Below, one piece after another: positions 11,516 to 24,010 of a DNA stretch of 64,000 nt. How positions within the stretch are numbered: position 1 is the first letter of the stretch; every line of letters starts with the position of its first letter. A program made the translations under genes and the position numbers. This DNA comes from Antitrichia curtipendula (lineage: Eukaryota > Streptophyta > Bryopsida > Hypnales > Leucodontaceae): positions 30,253,567-30,317,566 of the forward strand of contig OX579636.1 of the NCBI GenBank assembly GCA_951230915.1, written 5' to 3'. The notes beneath the pieces were generated by a model. That model ran no database searches. It was given only the letters and a program-made list of their open reading frames with translations, and was not told where the DNA came from.

Positions 11516-13473
11516 ATGGCGGAGTGTAGTCGTAAGATTATGGTCGTAGCGCGAATGGTCTGTCCTGGTATCCCTTCCGACGCGAACGCCCGGAAACAGT
11601 TAGAGGAAGATCTAATGCGCATAGGGTGTGGAAGACTGATTCGGAGGCCCTGGAATCTGAAAAGTGACGAGATGATTCAGGACCTCATCAAGGGAGTTCC
11701 GAATCAATACGAGGTGACTGTGAGGGGTAGGCCCGTCGCATGGAATGAGGATGTATGGGCGGAAGTATACGGTTTCAAGAAAACCGGATCTGGATTAGCT
11801 TCTAGGACGGACAAGTATGCGAGCGGAAAGTTCCGTAGTCCGGCCAATGCCAAAGAGGGATATGCGATTAGTGAGTGCCGAGATGACAGGCATAGACGAG
11901 TACTAGAGTTTTTCATCCGATTTTGTATCCGGAAAAGCCAACCCGGGTTACTATTACAGTTGCCAACACCATCTTTGGTGCATTAGAAGATAGGGTGGTA
12001 CACTGGAAAAGGGTTATTGCCACAGTAGTGGCAAAATTGGCGGAACATGTGGCAAAGGGGAAACATAGTCTCATCAGCCCGTATCTCTTTCACCTTTACC
12101 ATCAGAGGGAAGTCCTAAGTGGTCAGGAGATGGTCGCGTACGATACAGGAGCGACCCTTTTAAAGTATGGCCTGACGGGAGAGGTGGAAGAAGTCCATCT
12201 GGATTCTGAGGAGGAAGATGTTCCGGAAGACAAGACAGAACAACCGGAACGGAGAGAAAGGCGACAGAAGTCAACTGATCCAGAATCAAGAGGAAAGCTT
12301 CCGTTTTCGGAGGAAGGAGAGCCCCCCTTGGCTCCGGAAGGAGAAGGAACATCCAAGTTCTATGAAGCCGGAATGAGCTGGATGCGGCAGGCCCGAGATC
12401 TCCATGACAACATGTCTGATCTGCTAATCGAGATCATGGACGAGGTCAAGGTCGAGCCGAATAAACTCGTCAAGGAAATCAAGAAACGACCTAGTCCGGA
12501 AGTTCTACGTGCGAAAGACGAGCAGATCCGGAACTTGGAGAAGGAGCGAGACAATCTGCGGACCCGGTTCAATTGGATGGAAGGAGAACTGGGAGTTGCG
12601 AGGCAGAAGGAAGCAGAGGCGCTTCAACTGGTCCGGAATCTATCCGGACTAGTCACACAACTGGCGGAAATCGTAGTACAATCCCACCTTTTCAGTGATC
12701 GACTGATGAAGGAAGGACACATCATCGGATCCAAGGTGGTAACCATCTTGGTCGATTTTCAATCCAAAATGGAGGGAGTGCTCAGGGAGATGAACAAATT
12801 GTTGGGACATCTGGATCCGGAAAAGGTGATGGATTTCTCACAGTTTCCGGAAGTTCCTATATCGATGTTCATGACAACCCCAATGAAGAACGTAACTACC
12901 GGATTGACCCAATCTCAGTCCGAAGGTCTGAGATCCCTTCTAAGGCCAACCGGAGGAGTTTCCGCAACCCAACTGGAAGCAACGACTACGACTGTACTCT
13001 CTCCCATTGAAGTTGGAAGAGAAACTGCTGCGAAGGCTGTTCCGGTACAGGCGGAAGTTGTCGTTATCCGGAACGTATCACCAACTCCATCGAATGTGAC
13101 GGGGTCAATCTCCTTAGCAAGTCGAAAGACTCGTCGGGACTTGATTGACTGGATCGGGGGCCTAACGAATTCGGCTCGCACCCACCCGGCGGACTTCTCA
13201 CATATGCAGCAGACGACGCCGAACAAGGATAGCGCAATGGTCGACCTCGAGGAGACGGATCTGGGGAAGGAGACGAATGTGGAATGCATTGAAGATTCGG
13301 AAGATGAGGAGTTTGAGACCGGATCGGCAACGGAGACGGATGAGGATTCTCCGCCCCCTTTGCGTAAAATCCAGACTCGTGCAACTCTCCGTTCGACGCC
13401 AGTCAAAGCTAACCCCAAGGGTACATCAAACCAAGGCGGTAGTAGTTCCAAGAAGCCGCGCCGTGGTAAATAG
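11516..13473 (+). pseudogene. Gag-like or orphan ORF with coiled coil, one frameshift
   Basis: From ATG 11516 the frame runs open to about 11920. A one-step frame change near 11905-11925 leads into a second frame that stays open to the stop at 13471-13473, about 650 residues in all. The N-terminal part is globular and basic (WNEDVWAEVYGF near 11739-11775). The middle has a charged heptad-like coiled coil (DEQIRNLEKERDNLRTRF onward, about 12516-12660). The end has an acidic stretch (EDSEDEEF) and a lysine-rich tail (SSSKKPRRGK). This order suits a retroelement gag-like or structural protein, but I recognise no named family. No RT, protease or integrase lies alongside. Confidence 0.55.
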
Positions 13474-14588
13474 TTAGTGATTTGAAGTTTATTTTGAATT
13501 TTTGTTTCGGAACGGATTTTCCGTGTGTGGGTCCCGATTCCGGACTTTTAGGAGTAACTGCCCTTGGCATTCCGGGTATTTTGGAGTGTCATTGGTTGGC
13601 TGCCTAGATTTCTGGTGCCCTTTTTGCCTTTTTGTTGTAGTTTTTAAAGAGAACAGGTCTGTGGCAAGGACATTCTCTCTAAGCCCATTTTTGAGTACAT
13701 TAGTTTATGTTTCTTGAAGCTTTCTTTAATTCCAAGCCACTTCGTGGATTTCTCTCGCTTTTATCTATGAGTGCGTGTATATCAATTTTGTTCATGCAGA
13801 GGTAATGTGGAAGAAGGTCGGGTGAGGAGGAGTCCAGATTTTAAGTGATCGGAATCTGATTGATAGGAATGTGTGAAGAGCGGATTTTGGGTTCATGGAA
13901 TAGGTAGAGCACTGTGCCTTTAAAATAACTAATATAGTAATTCGGTTGGGAAGAGAGGGCGCAAGTCCGGAACTCAGGAAGGGTTCCGTACGGAGATAAG
14001 CTTCCGTCAGTGGAATGTTCCTCGACCCAGTGGAAGGTCTGCCAACTAAAAATGAGCCTAGTTATCCAGTAACCTAACCTTAGATCCAGTTCCAATTTGC
14101 CTTGATCTGTCATTGTAGTGGGAGTGATAGAGTGTGGTTCTGAGTTACCTTCTTTCCGGATTAGCTACCTTGGGAAGTTGTGAGGATCATATCTCTTCCG
14201 TCACTATTAGTACAAAGTAATACGGGTTTTTGATTGTATTTTCTTATTTAGGAATGTGAGTTAAGAGTGGTGTGTCCCTACCCTCTAAAGACCAACAGCG
14301 GACCCCCTGAGGGTAAAACAGGGGTACCAAAAACCAGATATTTGAATCGAGAAGGAGGAAATACGGAATCTGGATTGAAGTGATCCGGATAGAATTCCGG
14401 AAACAGTTAGTTCCGGAAAGCAAATAATATAGTGTACGGATTGCTTGGGGTTTTGTTTAAGAGAAGAAGAAGATCCGGATAGTTAAAATTTGCAACAACA
14501 TAGTTGAAGTCCCTGGGACGATAACTTTTGTCATTTTATACTATTTTAGAAGTAAAGATGCTTACACGCTAACTACGCGTGCGACAAT
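13474..14588 (+). other. Non-coding tail after the long ORF, LTR-like 3' end
   Basis: No protein of note is encoded. The last 100 bp before 14588 resemble the U5 end of plant gypsy LTRs. AAGGAGGAAATACGG at about 14352 is purine-rich. A matching upstream LTR copy was not found in the window. Confidence 0.4.
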
Positions 14589-14599
14589 AATAATAAATA

Positions 14600-17500
14600 A
14601 TCCCTACACTTGTACAAAAAATAGCACTTTGAATACATGTGTACAACAAAGATTTTGCTATTTAGAATAATTCTTGATAGTTTATGTAATCTTGAAAGAT
14701 GACCTTTGATTCCATTTTTTAAATTTTAATTAATTTTTGAGCTAGAAATTGTGCAACCCCACACCAAATAACAAAGATGACATCTAATCAAAGGCAATTT
14801 ATAAGTAATATAAACAAATTTGAATATGAAAAATATGAAAATAATACATTAGATGTAAAATATTCACCATTGCATTAATTATAATTCTTGAATCTTTAAA
14901 AATAATAATAAAAAATTTGTAGCAAAAAAAAATATTCATTTGCCTAAGTAGTGGGATAAAAATTTATAAAAGTGTTTTTTGATCACCCATACAAGTTTTT
15001 TTGGATTATTTTCATCTTTTTTATTCTTTGAGGTGTATAATTACAAAATTTGTTTACCTCAAATAATTACAATTGCAAACTTGGAGAAATTTGAAACAAA
15101 TCATTTTATTCTCTAAATGAAATTTCTATAGAATTTGACATGTACACACTTGCTCCCTTTTGGGATTTTCAAACTTTTTATTATGTGTGATCTTGTATAA
15201 TTAAATTATCATAATAATTCTTTTGCAGGGAGGAAATGAATTGTTTAGCTAAATTCTTAGGATGGATTTTCCTAGACATTCCAAAAGTACCTTTTTTTCC
15301 AAAAATACTCCATAATTGTCATTTCAGAAAGCAAAATAATTTTTTCTCTTTGTTATACATTAGAAAAAAATTTGACCTTGCAAAGGGCCGTGAGACTACA
15401 TGGCAACAATGCAATTACAGGGATTTTTCTTTTTTAGTTTTATTTAGGAATCTGATGGGGCACGTCAACTTGTCGATTTCATTTTTTTTTTTTAATGTAC
15501 TGAATTATGAAATCTTCCATGTAACAAATATGAAAAATGTGTGGAAGAGATTTTAGAACTTTCACCTAGTAGATTGAAAAATATTGTAGTTTAAAGTGGA
15601 AAAATACGCATTTGTTTTCACCTTGCCATATTAGATTACAAGGCTTAGAATCTTCTTAATTTGGAATTTTTGCACTTAGATTTTGATTTTTTTTTAAATA
15701 TTGCAAGATTGAGTTGAGAGCTAGAAAAAAAGTATTAAAAAAGGAACTTGGTTTTCAATTTTAAAATAAATGTTACGTGGAAGTTCAAACAAAAGAAAAA
15801 GAAAAAGTAAACCATTAATAGTTCTAAGATGGAAATGAAACACATCAATATTTTGGTGAGATTTTTCTAAAATTCAATCTAAAACCTATGGATCTTTTTT
15901 ATAAGCAAATTGAGAAAATGGAGTTCAATAACAAATCCAAAACATTATATTTTTTAATGAATGATGCTCTAATTGTCTAAAAGAAGAGAATTCTTTGTAA
16001 CTTCACATTAGTAATGGAATGATTTGAATTAAACATTTGAATCAAAGCTTAATATGTAGATATAAATAGATTCTTATGGAGAATAAATTTTAATAAAATC
16101 ATTTCAAATTGTTGCATCTTTGTTGTCCAAAATTGACTATTTTTGCTATGGACGGTATAACTTTTGCTTGCAAGTCCTAATTAACATAAAAGTTTTTTTT
16201 CTTATCAAGTGTATATTTTTCTTAAATCATGCCAAAATGACCAAAATTTGAAGTCATAGAAATATCCTATAACTTTTATTTCAATCAAGTTTTCTCCATG
16301 GGCATTTGGTCCCTTAGGGGTTAAAGTAACTAGTATGATAATATTTGTCATTAGATTTCAATAATTCAAAGACATAAATCTTTGAATATTTTGTAGTCTC
16401 TAATTGAGCTGCTTTTGAAAAATTTATAGTGTTATATTTGAAGTTGCGTAGTAATCTTGGGTCGCTGCAAGAAACACCAACACTATTTATTTGTCACAAG
16501 CGTAGAGCCAAAGCATTTCTTTGCAATATCTTTTGAAGTATGAATTTTTTGAACTTGAATTTTCTTTTATTGAAGTTGGCTGTCTTAAGTGCAATAATAT
16601 CTTGTGTTTTTATAAGTTCAAAAAAATCAATTTATATATAAAAGTCAATTTTGCAAATATGTCATGTTTTCAATATTAGGGGATTTTAGCACTATGGAGT
16701 ATCCAAAATTAATGATCTAGAGCTGAAATTTTGGTGGCCTATTTCTATAGTAGGTGGGCATTTTCCTACTAAGTAGAGTCTAAGAATATATTATTCTATG
16801 TCCTCCATGTATATGCAAATAGGGCTACTTTGTGTGCGCACTTAGGAGCATTGAAGACAATTTTAAGATCATTCTTTTAGTGAAAATCTCATCAACATGA
16901 AGTCCTCTCAAATTTTTAATTTTTAGTTTCTTTGTAAATTTTTTTTCCTATTTAAAAAAATGTAAACCATCAAAAATTATATTTTCTTCAAAATTTCTAT
17001 CACTCTATTTTTTGAATAAATTTTGACCTATATTTTCTTTGCATCAAATTTTTTGGTGTTATGAACTCTTTAATGTTATAGTAATTATCTTAATTTTCTT
17101 AATTTAAAAAAAAAAATCCAATGGATCATGGTTCCATGGTCATTGTTGCAATCACCCTCTTATTTAAATAAATTATTTTGTTTCACTCATTTTGTGATAC
17201 AAAATTTCAAGTTAAATGGATTCAAACTCTAATAATCATGAGTGTAAAATAAAAAGTATTTTTATACTTTAAACATTTAAGCTATTAATACAATTGTACA
17301 CTAATACTATGTAATCTACATAGTCAAATTTCTTCCACACGTTTTAAACTAGTCTCGAGCAAGGTCCTACAATTTGATATGCAAAAAATGAAGTAAAGAA
17401 ATTTTAATTTGTTTTTTCTTCCATAGAAAAAGAATGGCAATGTAGGAGTTATGTTTGGTAAAACATTCAAACATAGTTATAATATTGTGGTGGTTAAGTA

Positions 17501-18080
17501 TAAAATTGGCAATAGTCGTGAACATGGAACAACCCAAATGAAACACAAACTTTTCAAGAATGGCTTCAGTAGACGAACAAAACAAAAATTTCAAAAATAA
17601 ATCACATGATTGTTTCAAATTTTTTTTAAAAGAATTTAAAAAATCTTATAATTGCTAGAATTTGAAACACATAATCATTCTTGTACAACTATATAAGAAT
17701 GAATTCTTATGAAAATCAATAATAATCTATATACTACCAATTTTAGAAGGAATTTAAAAAATCTGGTTTCTAATTGCATGCAATGATAATTAATTAGGCT
17801 CAAACCTATAGATAAATTGTACACAATGGTGGAATGAGTTTTTTTATTCAAAAAAGACATGAGCAGACACGGTCCAAGCTCAATGAATTAGATGCACCAA
17901 CAATGGTAGACCAATTCTTGGCCTTAGGGCCAATTTCAATTTTCAATTATTTTTTTTATAAATGAAATATCATTTTTTTAACAAATTAAATCAATTGGAT
18001 TTTCTGCAATCAGGCTTCAAGGGATCCAACCCTTAGGTGTAAAGCAGCCCTGAAAAGAGAGAGAGGGGCTGGAATTTTAT
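14600..18080. other. AT-rich interval without a recognised gene
   Basis: About 3.5 kb of AT-rich DNA. The short frames at 15236-15556 and 17367-17860 have compositions expected by chance and no motifs. Nothing else was recognised. Confidence 0.65.
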
Positions 18081-18421
18081 AATTTAAAAAAAATTAGTTC
18101 GGCTTCATGGCTTCAAGGCCTTTACAAATGGGAGAATTGACCTCCATAATTATAATTCTATTACAGTGAGTAGTTGAAGACAACCATAAGCCTAAAACTA
18201 AGGGGTTGAAATTTTGTGCAATTGGCTTCATGGAGAATTGGCTTGGCCTGTAAGTAAGTTTAAGTGTAAAGTGGCCGTAAATTATCCCCTTTATATTACA
18301 ACACAACTTCGTATTGTTAAAAATTTGAACCATTGCAATTGTAAGGTCCTTTAGTGCCCCTAAAGCAGTCCATATTAGTTTCAACAATATTTCTAGAACT
18401 CTAGGCACCACTAAGGTAGAA

Positions 18422-18808
18422 ACACCAATAGTCGATCATTTAAGTGATTTTGGAGAAAATGGCGAGGAGTATGAGGTGGTGGAAAATTTTCCCATCTAGG
18501 AAGATATGAAATATAGAGATAGAAAAAAAATTCAGAATTTTATTTCCAAAATTGAAATTACCGTGAATTTTAGGAGTCAAAAAGTGCACTTGTCCAGTAA
18601 CCAGTGTCTAAAGTCTTCCAATTCCGATCATTCAAAAACTACTTCCTCACTCAGTACTTCCTACTTTCTTTGCTCACTACTTTGGGACAAGTGCCATAAC
18701 CTTATTAGTTCCAACCTTGACAAGGATAAAGAGTCCCATTCCAAGCTTGAATTCCAACCAAAGGTTGGAAACAGCACACCTTATAGGTTGGGTACTGCGC
18801 GTGGATGA
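18422..18808 (+). pseudogene. Unrecognised ORF relic with one in-frame stop
   Basis: A frame rich in acidic residues (DFGENGEEYEVVENF) ends in TAG near 18497 and continues in the same frame for about 100 codons (MKYRDRKKIQNF onward) before stopping. The composition looks protein-like, so this may be the relic of a transposon gene, but no family is recognised and chance is possible. Confidence 0.25.
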
Positions 18809-18910
18809 CAATGGGTGGCCCCAACCTTAACTTATCAGGTGCATGTGCTATGGGTGTGGATGGCAATGAGTGGCCTCAACCTTAACTTATCACGTGCATG
18901 TGCTATGAGA
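18801..18910. repeat. Tandem duplication, two 55-bp units
   Basis: Units at 18801-18855 and 18856-18910 both start GTGGATG and share GGCC.CAACCTTAACTTATCA. They differ at only a few positions. Confidence 0.85.
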
Positions 18911-20033
18911 ACCAATTAAAAAGAAGGAGACTGAAATAAAATAAAATCTGAAAGCAAATGAGTTTCTATCAAATAAGTATTTATATATTGATAAAATAAA
19001 CATAATTAATTGAATTTCAAGTTAAAAAATAAAAAATCAGAATCCAAATATCCAATCCCAGTCACAGCCATGGTCAACTCATATATATACTCAGTGTCAA
19101 ATATGAAATTGAAGGGCGTTCGTTTTACTCGTGTCCTTGATCACTTGTGGACCTGCCTAGCCCTAGGGCCTCCACCGCCCTGACCAGCACATGAGTTTCT
19201 TGCCTACCAGTTATTTGTGCAAGCACGGAGCGGCACTTCTATTTTCAGGATGGGAGGGACGGGGCGCCGCGGTCCCAGGCTGCTCTGGCTGATCTACAGT
19301 CAAAGTCAGAACTCAATCCCCGCCCCTGCCTTTGCCGGTGGTTTTAGGGCTTTCTGCTCTTTTCTTTTTTTAAATTTTAAAAGAAAAGAAAAGGAACGTC
19401 AGAACTCAACAGCTACAGTAACTGCAGCCACAAGAAGTTGAGTAGCTGAGTAGAAGTAGTAAAGTACTTATGAGATGATGAATCCTATTGAATTTGCACA
19501 AGTGAATAGCATCATGATACTTGCCCATGAACTGCACGCTGGGAAGGCACCGCCCAAGATACCCCATGGCCAGGATGCCCCAATCCACATTTTTCCTTGG
19601 CTCGTCTTAACCTGATTTACGTGTAAGAATCTCATTGTTTGAAGGCAACGGACGGACGAACTTGATTAACCTGAACCCCCAAGGCTTTTGATTTGGTATT
19701 TGACAAGGTGAAAAAAGGTGAAAAAGCTCTCTGCAAATGGTATTATATTGGTATTTTACTTTCACTGTCACATGCATTCAAGCACTCGTGTGGATAAAAA
19801 CTGCTAGCGGGCATTGCTCTTAGTTAAAATGATGCTCACTGAAACCAGTGCATGCTTCCCTTTTAAAAAGAAGAAGTGAATGCTCAGTAGAAATGAAAAT
19901 ATGAATGGCCACAATGTGAAGCCCAGTTGGTAAGTTAACTGAAAATGGTCTGCAGTAAGATAAATTAACTGCTTAGGCAATGAGCACCTAGCTTGTCCTT
20001 GTGCAGCTTGCATCAGAGTTTGTCATTTTTTTA

Positions 20034-20495
20034 GAGCCACTTCACACTATGGCCACAGGTTGAGAGGCCATGGATTTCCACCAATCAAATTTCAAGAAAC
20101 CCAAAGTTCGGCCTCTCAACCCTTCACACAGGAAGGCACAAGTCCAAAGGCCATCACCCTCCAACTATCTACATGGCAATAAATTGCCTACATGGGTAAC
20201 AAACTCTCAAGGGAAGTTTGGGTCGATTAAAAATGGAGACCCAAACTATGGCCGAGAGGCCATCAACCTATGACAAGATTTCAACCTTTAGATTGGTAGG
20301 TGGAAGTTCATTGCTAAGAATTTGGCCTTTGAACTTGGTCTCTAGAGGCTTCACAATTCACACTATGGTTGACCAAAGGCTCCAATTCCTATATATTATT
20401 GCCTATTTATTATTCATTTCTTTGGACTCTCAACAAAGTTTGGCCACTCAATCCCACGGCCTTTCGACTTGGTCATCCATAGTATGAAGTGGCCC
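20034..20495. mobile_element. Tourist-like (PIF/Harbinger) MITE, 462 bp
   Basis: The left end is GAGCCACTTCACACTATGG and the right end read inward is GGGCCACTTCATACTATGG, a 19-bp terminal inverted repeat with two mismatches. It is flanked by TTA on both sides (20031-20033 and 20496-20498), the target duplication of PIF/Harbinger elements. It has no transposase. Confidence 0.8.
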
Positions 20496-21213
20496 TTAAT
20501 GTGAGAGTGAGCAAGAGCTAGCTCACTGATCCCATCTTCTATGTTGTGGATTCTACATGATTATTTACAGTGTTGAAGGGTGGGTTTATGAAATCAAGAG
20601 GACATTTGGAATAATCCAAAGTAATAAAAGAATATCAATTGCTAGAATTAAAAATCAAAGAATAAATTTTAAAAGATTCCTCAAATACGCAATCAACTTT
20701 TATTTTCACTAGGCAATTGTGTATGCACACCCGTATACTATCCATGCACAAACTTGATAATCCACTAATTTTAACCACTAAAGTTCTACAACTATATTTT
20801 CATCCAAAATGCTCAAGAACTGCCATTTCTAGTATAAGTACCAAATTTTTGAAAAAAAGCTTTTTTGACACACATAAGCATAGGATCTTGTAGTATGCTG
20901 ACTTGAGAACATGTGGTAAAAAATTTAGAAATTTCCACCATGTGGATTGTAAGATATAAGCATTCAAATTCATTAAAATCATCTTTTTGGCGCTGCGAAA
21001 AATATGGCAGCTGCACTCCATAAGCTCACTTTTCTATGAAAAATGTCCACAATGTTGGTGCTTCTTTGGATTTAGTTTCCTAGAGAAGTTGTCTACATGC
21101 TTGAAAATTTCCATATCATTTGGAATTGTACAACGTATAGGAAAAACATAGTAAGTAGAAAGAAGTAGAGAATGATTCAAAATACAAAATCATTAAGAAT
21201 TTGGTTATGGAAT

Positions 21214-21762
21214 GGGTGAAAGCATGCTACGGCCTACTTGCTTTTGCACATTCAATAAAAAAATATAAATAAATTTTTTAACAGTTTGGAATTTTGGTGA
21301 AGAAAGATAACAAGATTCTACAGGTGGGCCAAATTTTTATATTGTTTAATTTGTCCTGAAGTTAATTTTTTAAGAATTTTGTTTGTTTTTATTTATTATA
21401 TTGTTTAACTCATTTTATTGTTTAATTCCAAAATATATCTTGTAGAAGGAATTAAATAATAAAAAAATTAGTCCCATTTGTAAAATCTTGCTAGTTTTTT
21501 CTTCCAACCAATTCAAATATTAAAATTTATATTTGAAGTAAAAATATAAAATAAAAACTAAAACATGTATATTAGTGAATAAAACTAGATATTGAGTACA
21601 AATTGAAAAATGTGCTTGGACCCTAAAATACATTCGTAATGTCAATCATCACACCAAATTTATGCATGTACATTTCCTCATTTATGTACACTTAAAATAA
21701 ATTAGTTCCTCAAATGTGACACCATGACATCAAAAGTGGTAGGCCGTAGCATGCTTTCCCCT
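21214..21762. mobile_element. Foldback MITE with long inverted arms, about 549 bp
   Basis: The ends share the inverted repeat GAAAGCATGCTACGGCCTAC. Inner parts of the arms also pair (AAGATTCTACAGGTGGGCC on the left against AAGATTTTACAAATGGGAC from the right), so the whole element can fold into a long imperfect hairpin. AAT or GAAT flanks both sides, so the target duplication is uncertain and the superfamily is left open. Confidence 0.7.
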
Positions 21763-22605
21763 GAATTGAAAAATGCCAATCCCAATGTTTGAAATGTTGT
21801 AATAAACAATCTACATCTTATGATTTTATTTTTTTCAAAAGATATTGAAAATTGAGTAAGATAAAGGACTTCAAAGTTTATTTTAGAGTAGAAAATCCAT
21901 AACTACCCACAATCTAAATTTCCTCGTAACTTTTGACTCATTGGTCAAAATGGAATGATTCAAAGCTTTCCACATACATATAACTTTAGAAAACCAATTT
22001 CAAGTTTTTATTTCTGAAAAAAGTGATTTTTCCTGATCTGCCTGGATTGCCTGAACGGGGGGAAAATAACATATTAAGTCATAACTTTTGACTCGTATTT
22101 CCAAATGTCATGAAATTTAGTGCATATGAAAGATATTCCTTGCGTACAACTTCTACTAAAATTTAAGCCCAAATTATGAAAATCTCCAGTCACAGGTACC
22201 TACCCAAATTTCTACACTGCCAAAAAAATGTATGCTGGTCCTTTTGGGGTTAAAAGCCTCCACAGTTGCATTTTCTTTATAAAAAAATCAGATTATGACA
22301 TGCTCTTATTGCCAAATATCTATCACTCAGCTTATTGCAGGTGTTCAAATTTCAAGCATAGACATCTAGTAAGCTAAGTAAGACTGAGTAATTTCAATAT
22401 TGAAGCAGGCTTGGTTACTGAACATTTCAAGGGCCCCTGATGCAGGCCCCGGCAATTTGAGGTCCCTGTGTTACTGACAGAGCTCATCCTGTCACGAAAT
22501 AATAGTATGGATAAGTTGAATTGATTGATATATTTGAGAAGTTAAAGTCCTGGCAATCTGTTCACAACTGAATAGGCAAACACCCATCTGACCAGCATGT
22601 GGTAA

Positions 22606-23864
22606 GAGCATCCCCACTCCAACTTGGCAAAAAGACACTCCAAGTGGCTCTTTGGAGTGTTGGAGAAATGCGGCCGGCTCGTAGGAAGGGAGAGTGGTCC
22701 ACAGCAACACAGTGAACCCCACACTGCAACATTGTTTCGCGATTTAAAAGACTAACTATTAAAATTTTAATTCATTGAGAGAAATGAATTAAGTGACTAA
22801 CTTCCTTTGCTTCCGAAGTCAATTTCATTTTGAAATATTGATGGAGGAGGAGGAGAGAATCTCTTTATATACACATGGGGTAGTAGGAAGTAGAACAACC
22901 CATGTGGAATAAATAATATTAGAATTGGTAAGAGCTCAACCACTCATAGCTAAGTCAAAATAGGAATTGTGTTAAAAATAGAATTTTAGACCTAATTTAG
23001 GCATAGTAGAATAACTTTTTCTAAAAAATTTTGAACTAAAGAAAGTTGTTAAATTAATATAAATTTCACCTCAAACAATCCGTTTGAGATTTGAATCCTC
23101 CAATAAAAAGTTATGGACAAATTTCAGAGAGGATGTTTGAAAATGTCAAAAAAAATTCCCTTCCACCCCCTTTGTGAATTTTGTCCATAAATTTTGATTA
23201 GAAAATCCAAATCTCAAACAGATTTTTGGAGGTGAAATTTATATTTATTTAACAACTTTTCTTAGTTCAAATTTTTTTAGAAAAAATTATTCTATTGTGA
23301 CTAAATTAGGTCTAAAATTCTACTTTCAACACAATTCTAACTTTTTACAATGAGGAGTCAAGCTCTTTTATTCTAATTATCCCATACTTTTTGAGGGCTC
23401 ACGATGAACAATGGATTTCTCTATAAAAGCTACCTCTCCAACCTTACTTTTCACCATCTACCCATGAAACTATTCATTCATGTTGTCACCCAATTTAAAT
23501 TGATGATAATTGATTGTAATAGGAATAGTGACATTGGTATATAAATCATTTAAGTTGATTTATTTCTTAGTTATTAGGAATATGGCAGTAGCCTGGTGTG
23601 CCTAATACAGTAGGTTGTCATGCGTAGCCTGGAGCTCGTTCGTGGGGAAACCTGCCTGGAAACATGCGCTCCGTACCTCAATTCATGTGTCCTCTGACAT
23701 ACCCAGCCACGGGGAACGAACACTACTTTTCCGTCCGCTCTCCAGTTTCTGTCGCGCCCGGCCACTCTCTGGGACTTGGCGTGCCTGCCGTGGAGCACGC
23801 ATTTTGGCTGGGCACGGCCATTTGCCCAGTTTGAGTCAGTTGTTGAGTTGGAGTGGGGATGCCC
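22606..23864. mobile_element. Large Tourist-like (PIF/Harbinger) foldback element, 1.26 kb
   Basis: The left end is GAGCATCCCCACTCCAAC and the right end read inward is GGGCATCCCCACTCCAAC (17 of 18 match). TAA flanks both sides (22603-22605 and 23865-23867), as expected for PIF/Harbinger. No transposase is encoded. The interior contains a long palindrome (22913-23385), so most of the element is self-complementary. GC-rich frames inside it at 23574-23999 are non-coding shadows. Confidence 0.8.
22913..23385. repeat. Long inverted repeat inside the 1.26-kb foldback element
   Basis: The left arm (about 22913-23125) and right arm (about 23157-23385) are imperfect reverse complements. For example, AGAATTTTAGACCTAATTTA on the left pairs with TAAATTAGGTCTAAAATTCT on the right. 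The loop is about 30 bp. A transcript would form a duplex of about 200 bp. Confidence 0.8.
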
Positions 23865-23976
23865 TAAGTCTTCATGATCGTAAATCACACTCAGCATTAA
23901 TTTGCTGCAAACAAACACCCAGGCAAAGCCCAGTCTGCCTGTTTGTTTAGTGACTTCTAAGAGAAGAAGGGAATAC

Positions 23977-24010
23977 AACCCCAACCCCAACCCCAACAAC
24001 CCCCAACAAC
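23977..24010. repeat. C/A-rich simple repeat
   Basis: Short runs of CCCCAA and CCCCAACAA just outside the right end of the 1.26-kb element. It is too short and irregular to be called telomeric. Confidence 0.7.

Larger units (their letters stand above)
11049..14588 (+). mobile_element. Probable retroelement-derived segment carrying one long ORF
   Basis: The segment is more GC-rich than both flanks, unusually rich in CCGGA, and holds a TATA-like box, one long coding frame (11516-13473) and a 3' tail. The tail near 14506-14588 (TCCCTGGGACGATAACTTTT, then TACACGCTAACTACGCGTG) looks like the end of a plant gypsy LTR. The outer ends are also weakly inverted: TTGTCGTGTGACG on the left against TTGTCGCACGCG from the right. 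No RT or integrase is present. Two readings remain open: a truncated LTR element with an extra ORF, or a non-autonomous element. Confidence 0.5.

Noticed and set aside
17930..18272. Possible TIR element starting GGGCCAATTT after TTA
   Set aside because: The right end matches only 8 of 10 bases, the flanks do not give a clear duplication, and internal pairing is poor.
19217..19441. A 74-codon GC-rich frame
   Set aside because: It has no ATG at the proposed start (GTG), no motif, and a composition explained by a local GC-rich patch.
23574..23999. Overlapping frames of 111 and 141 codons on both strands
   Set aside because: They lie mostly within the right part of the 1.26-kb foldback element, have no motifs, and are explained by its higher GC content.
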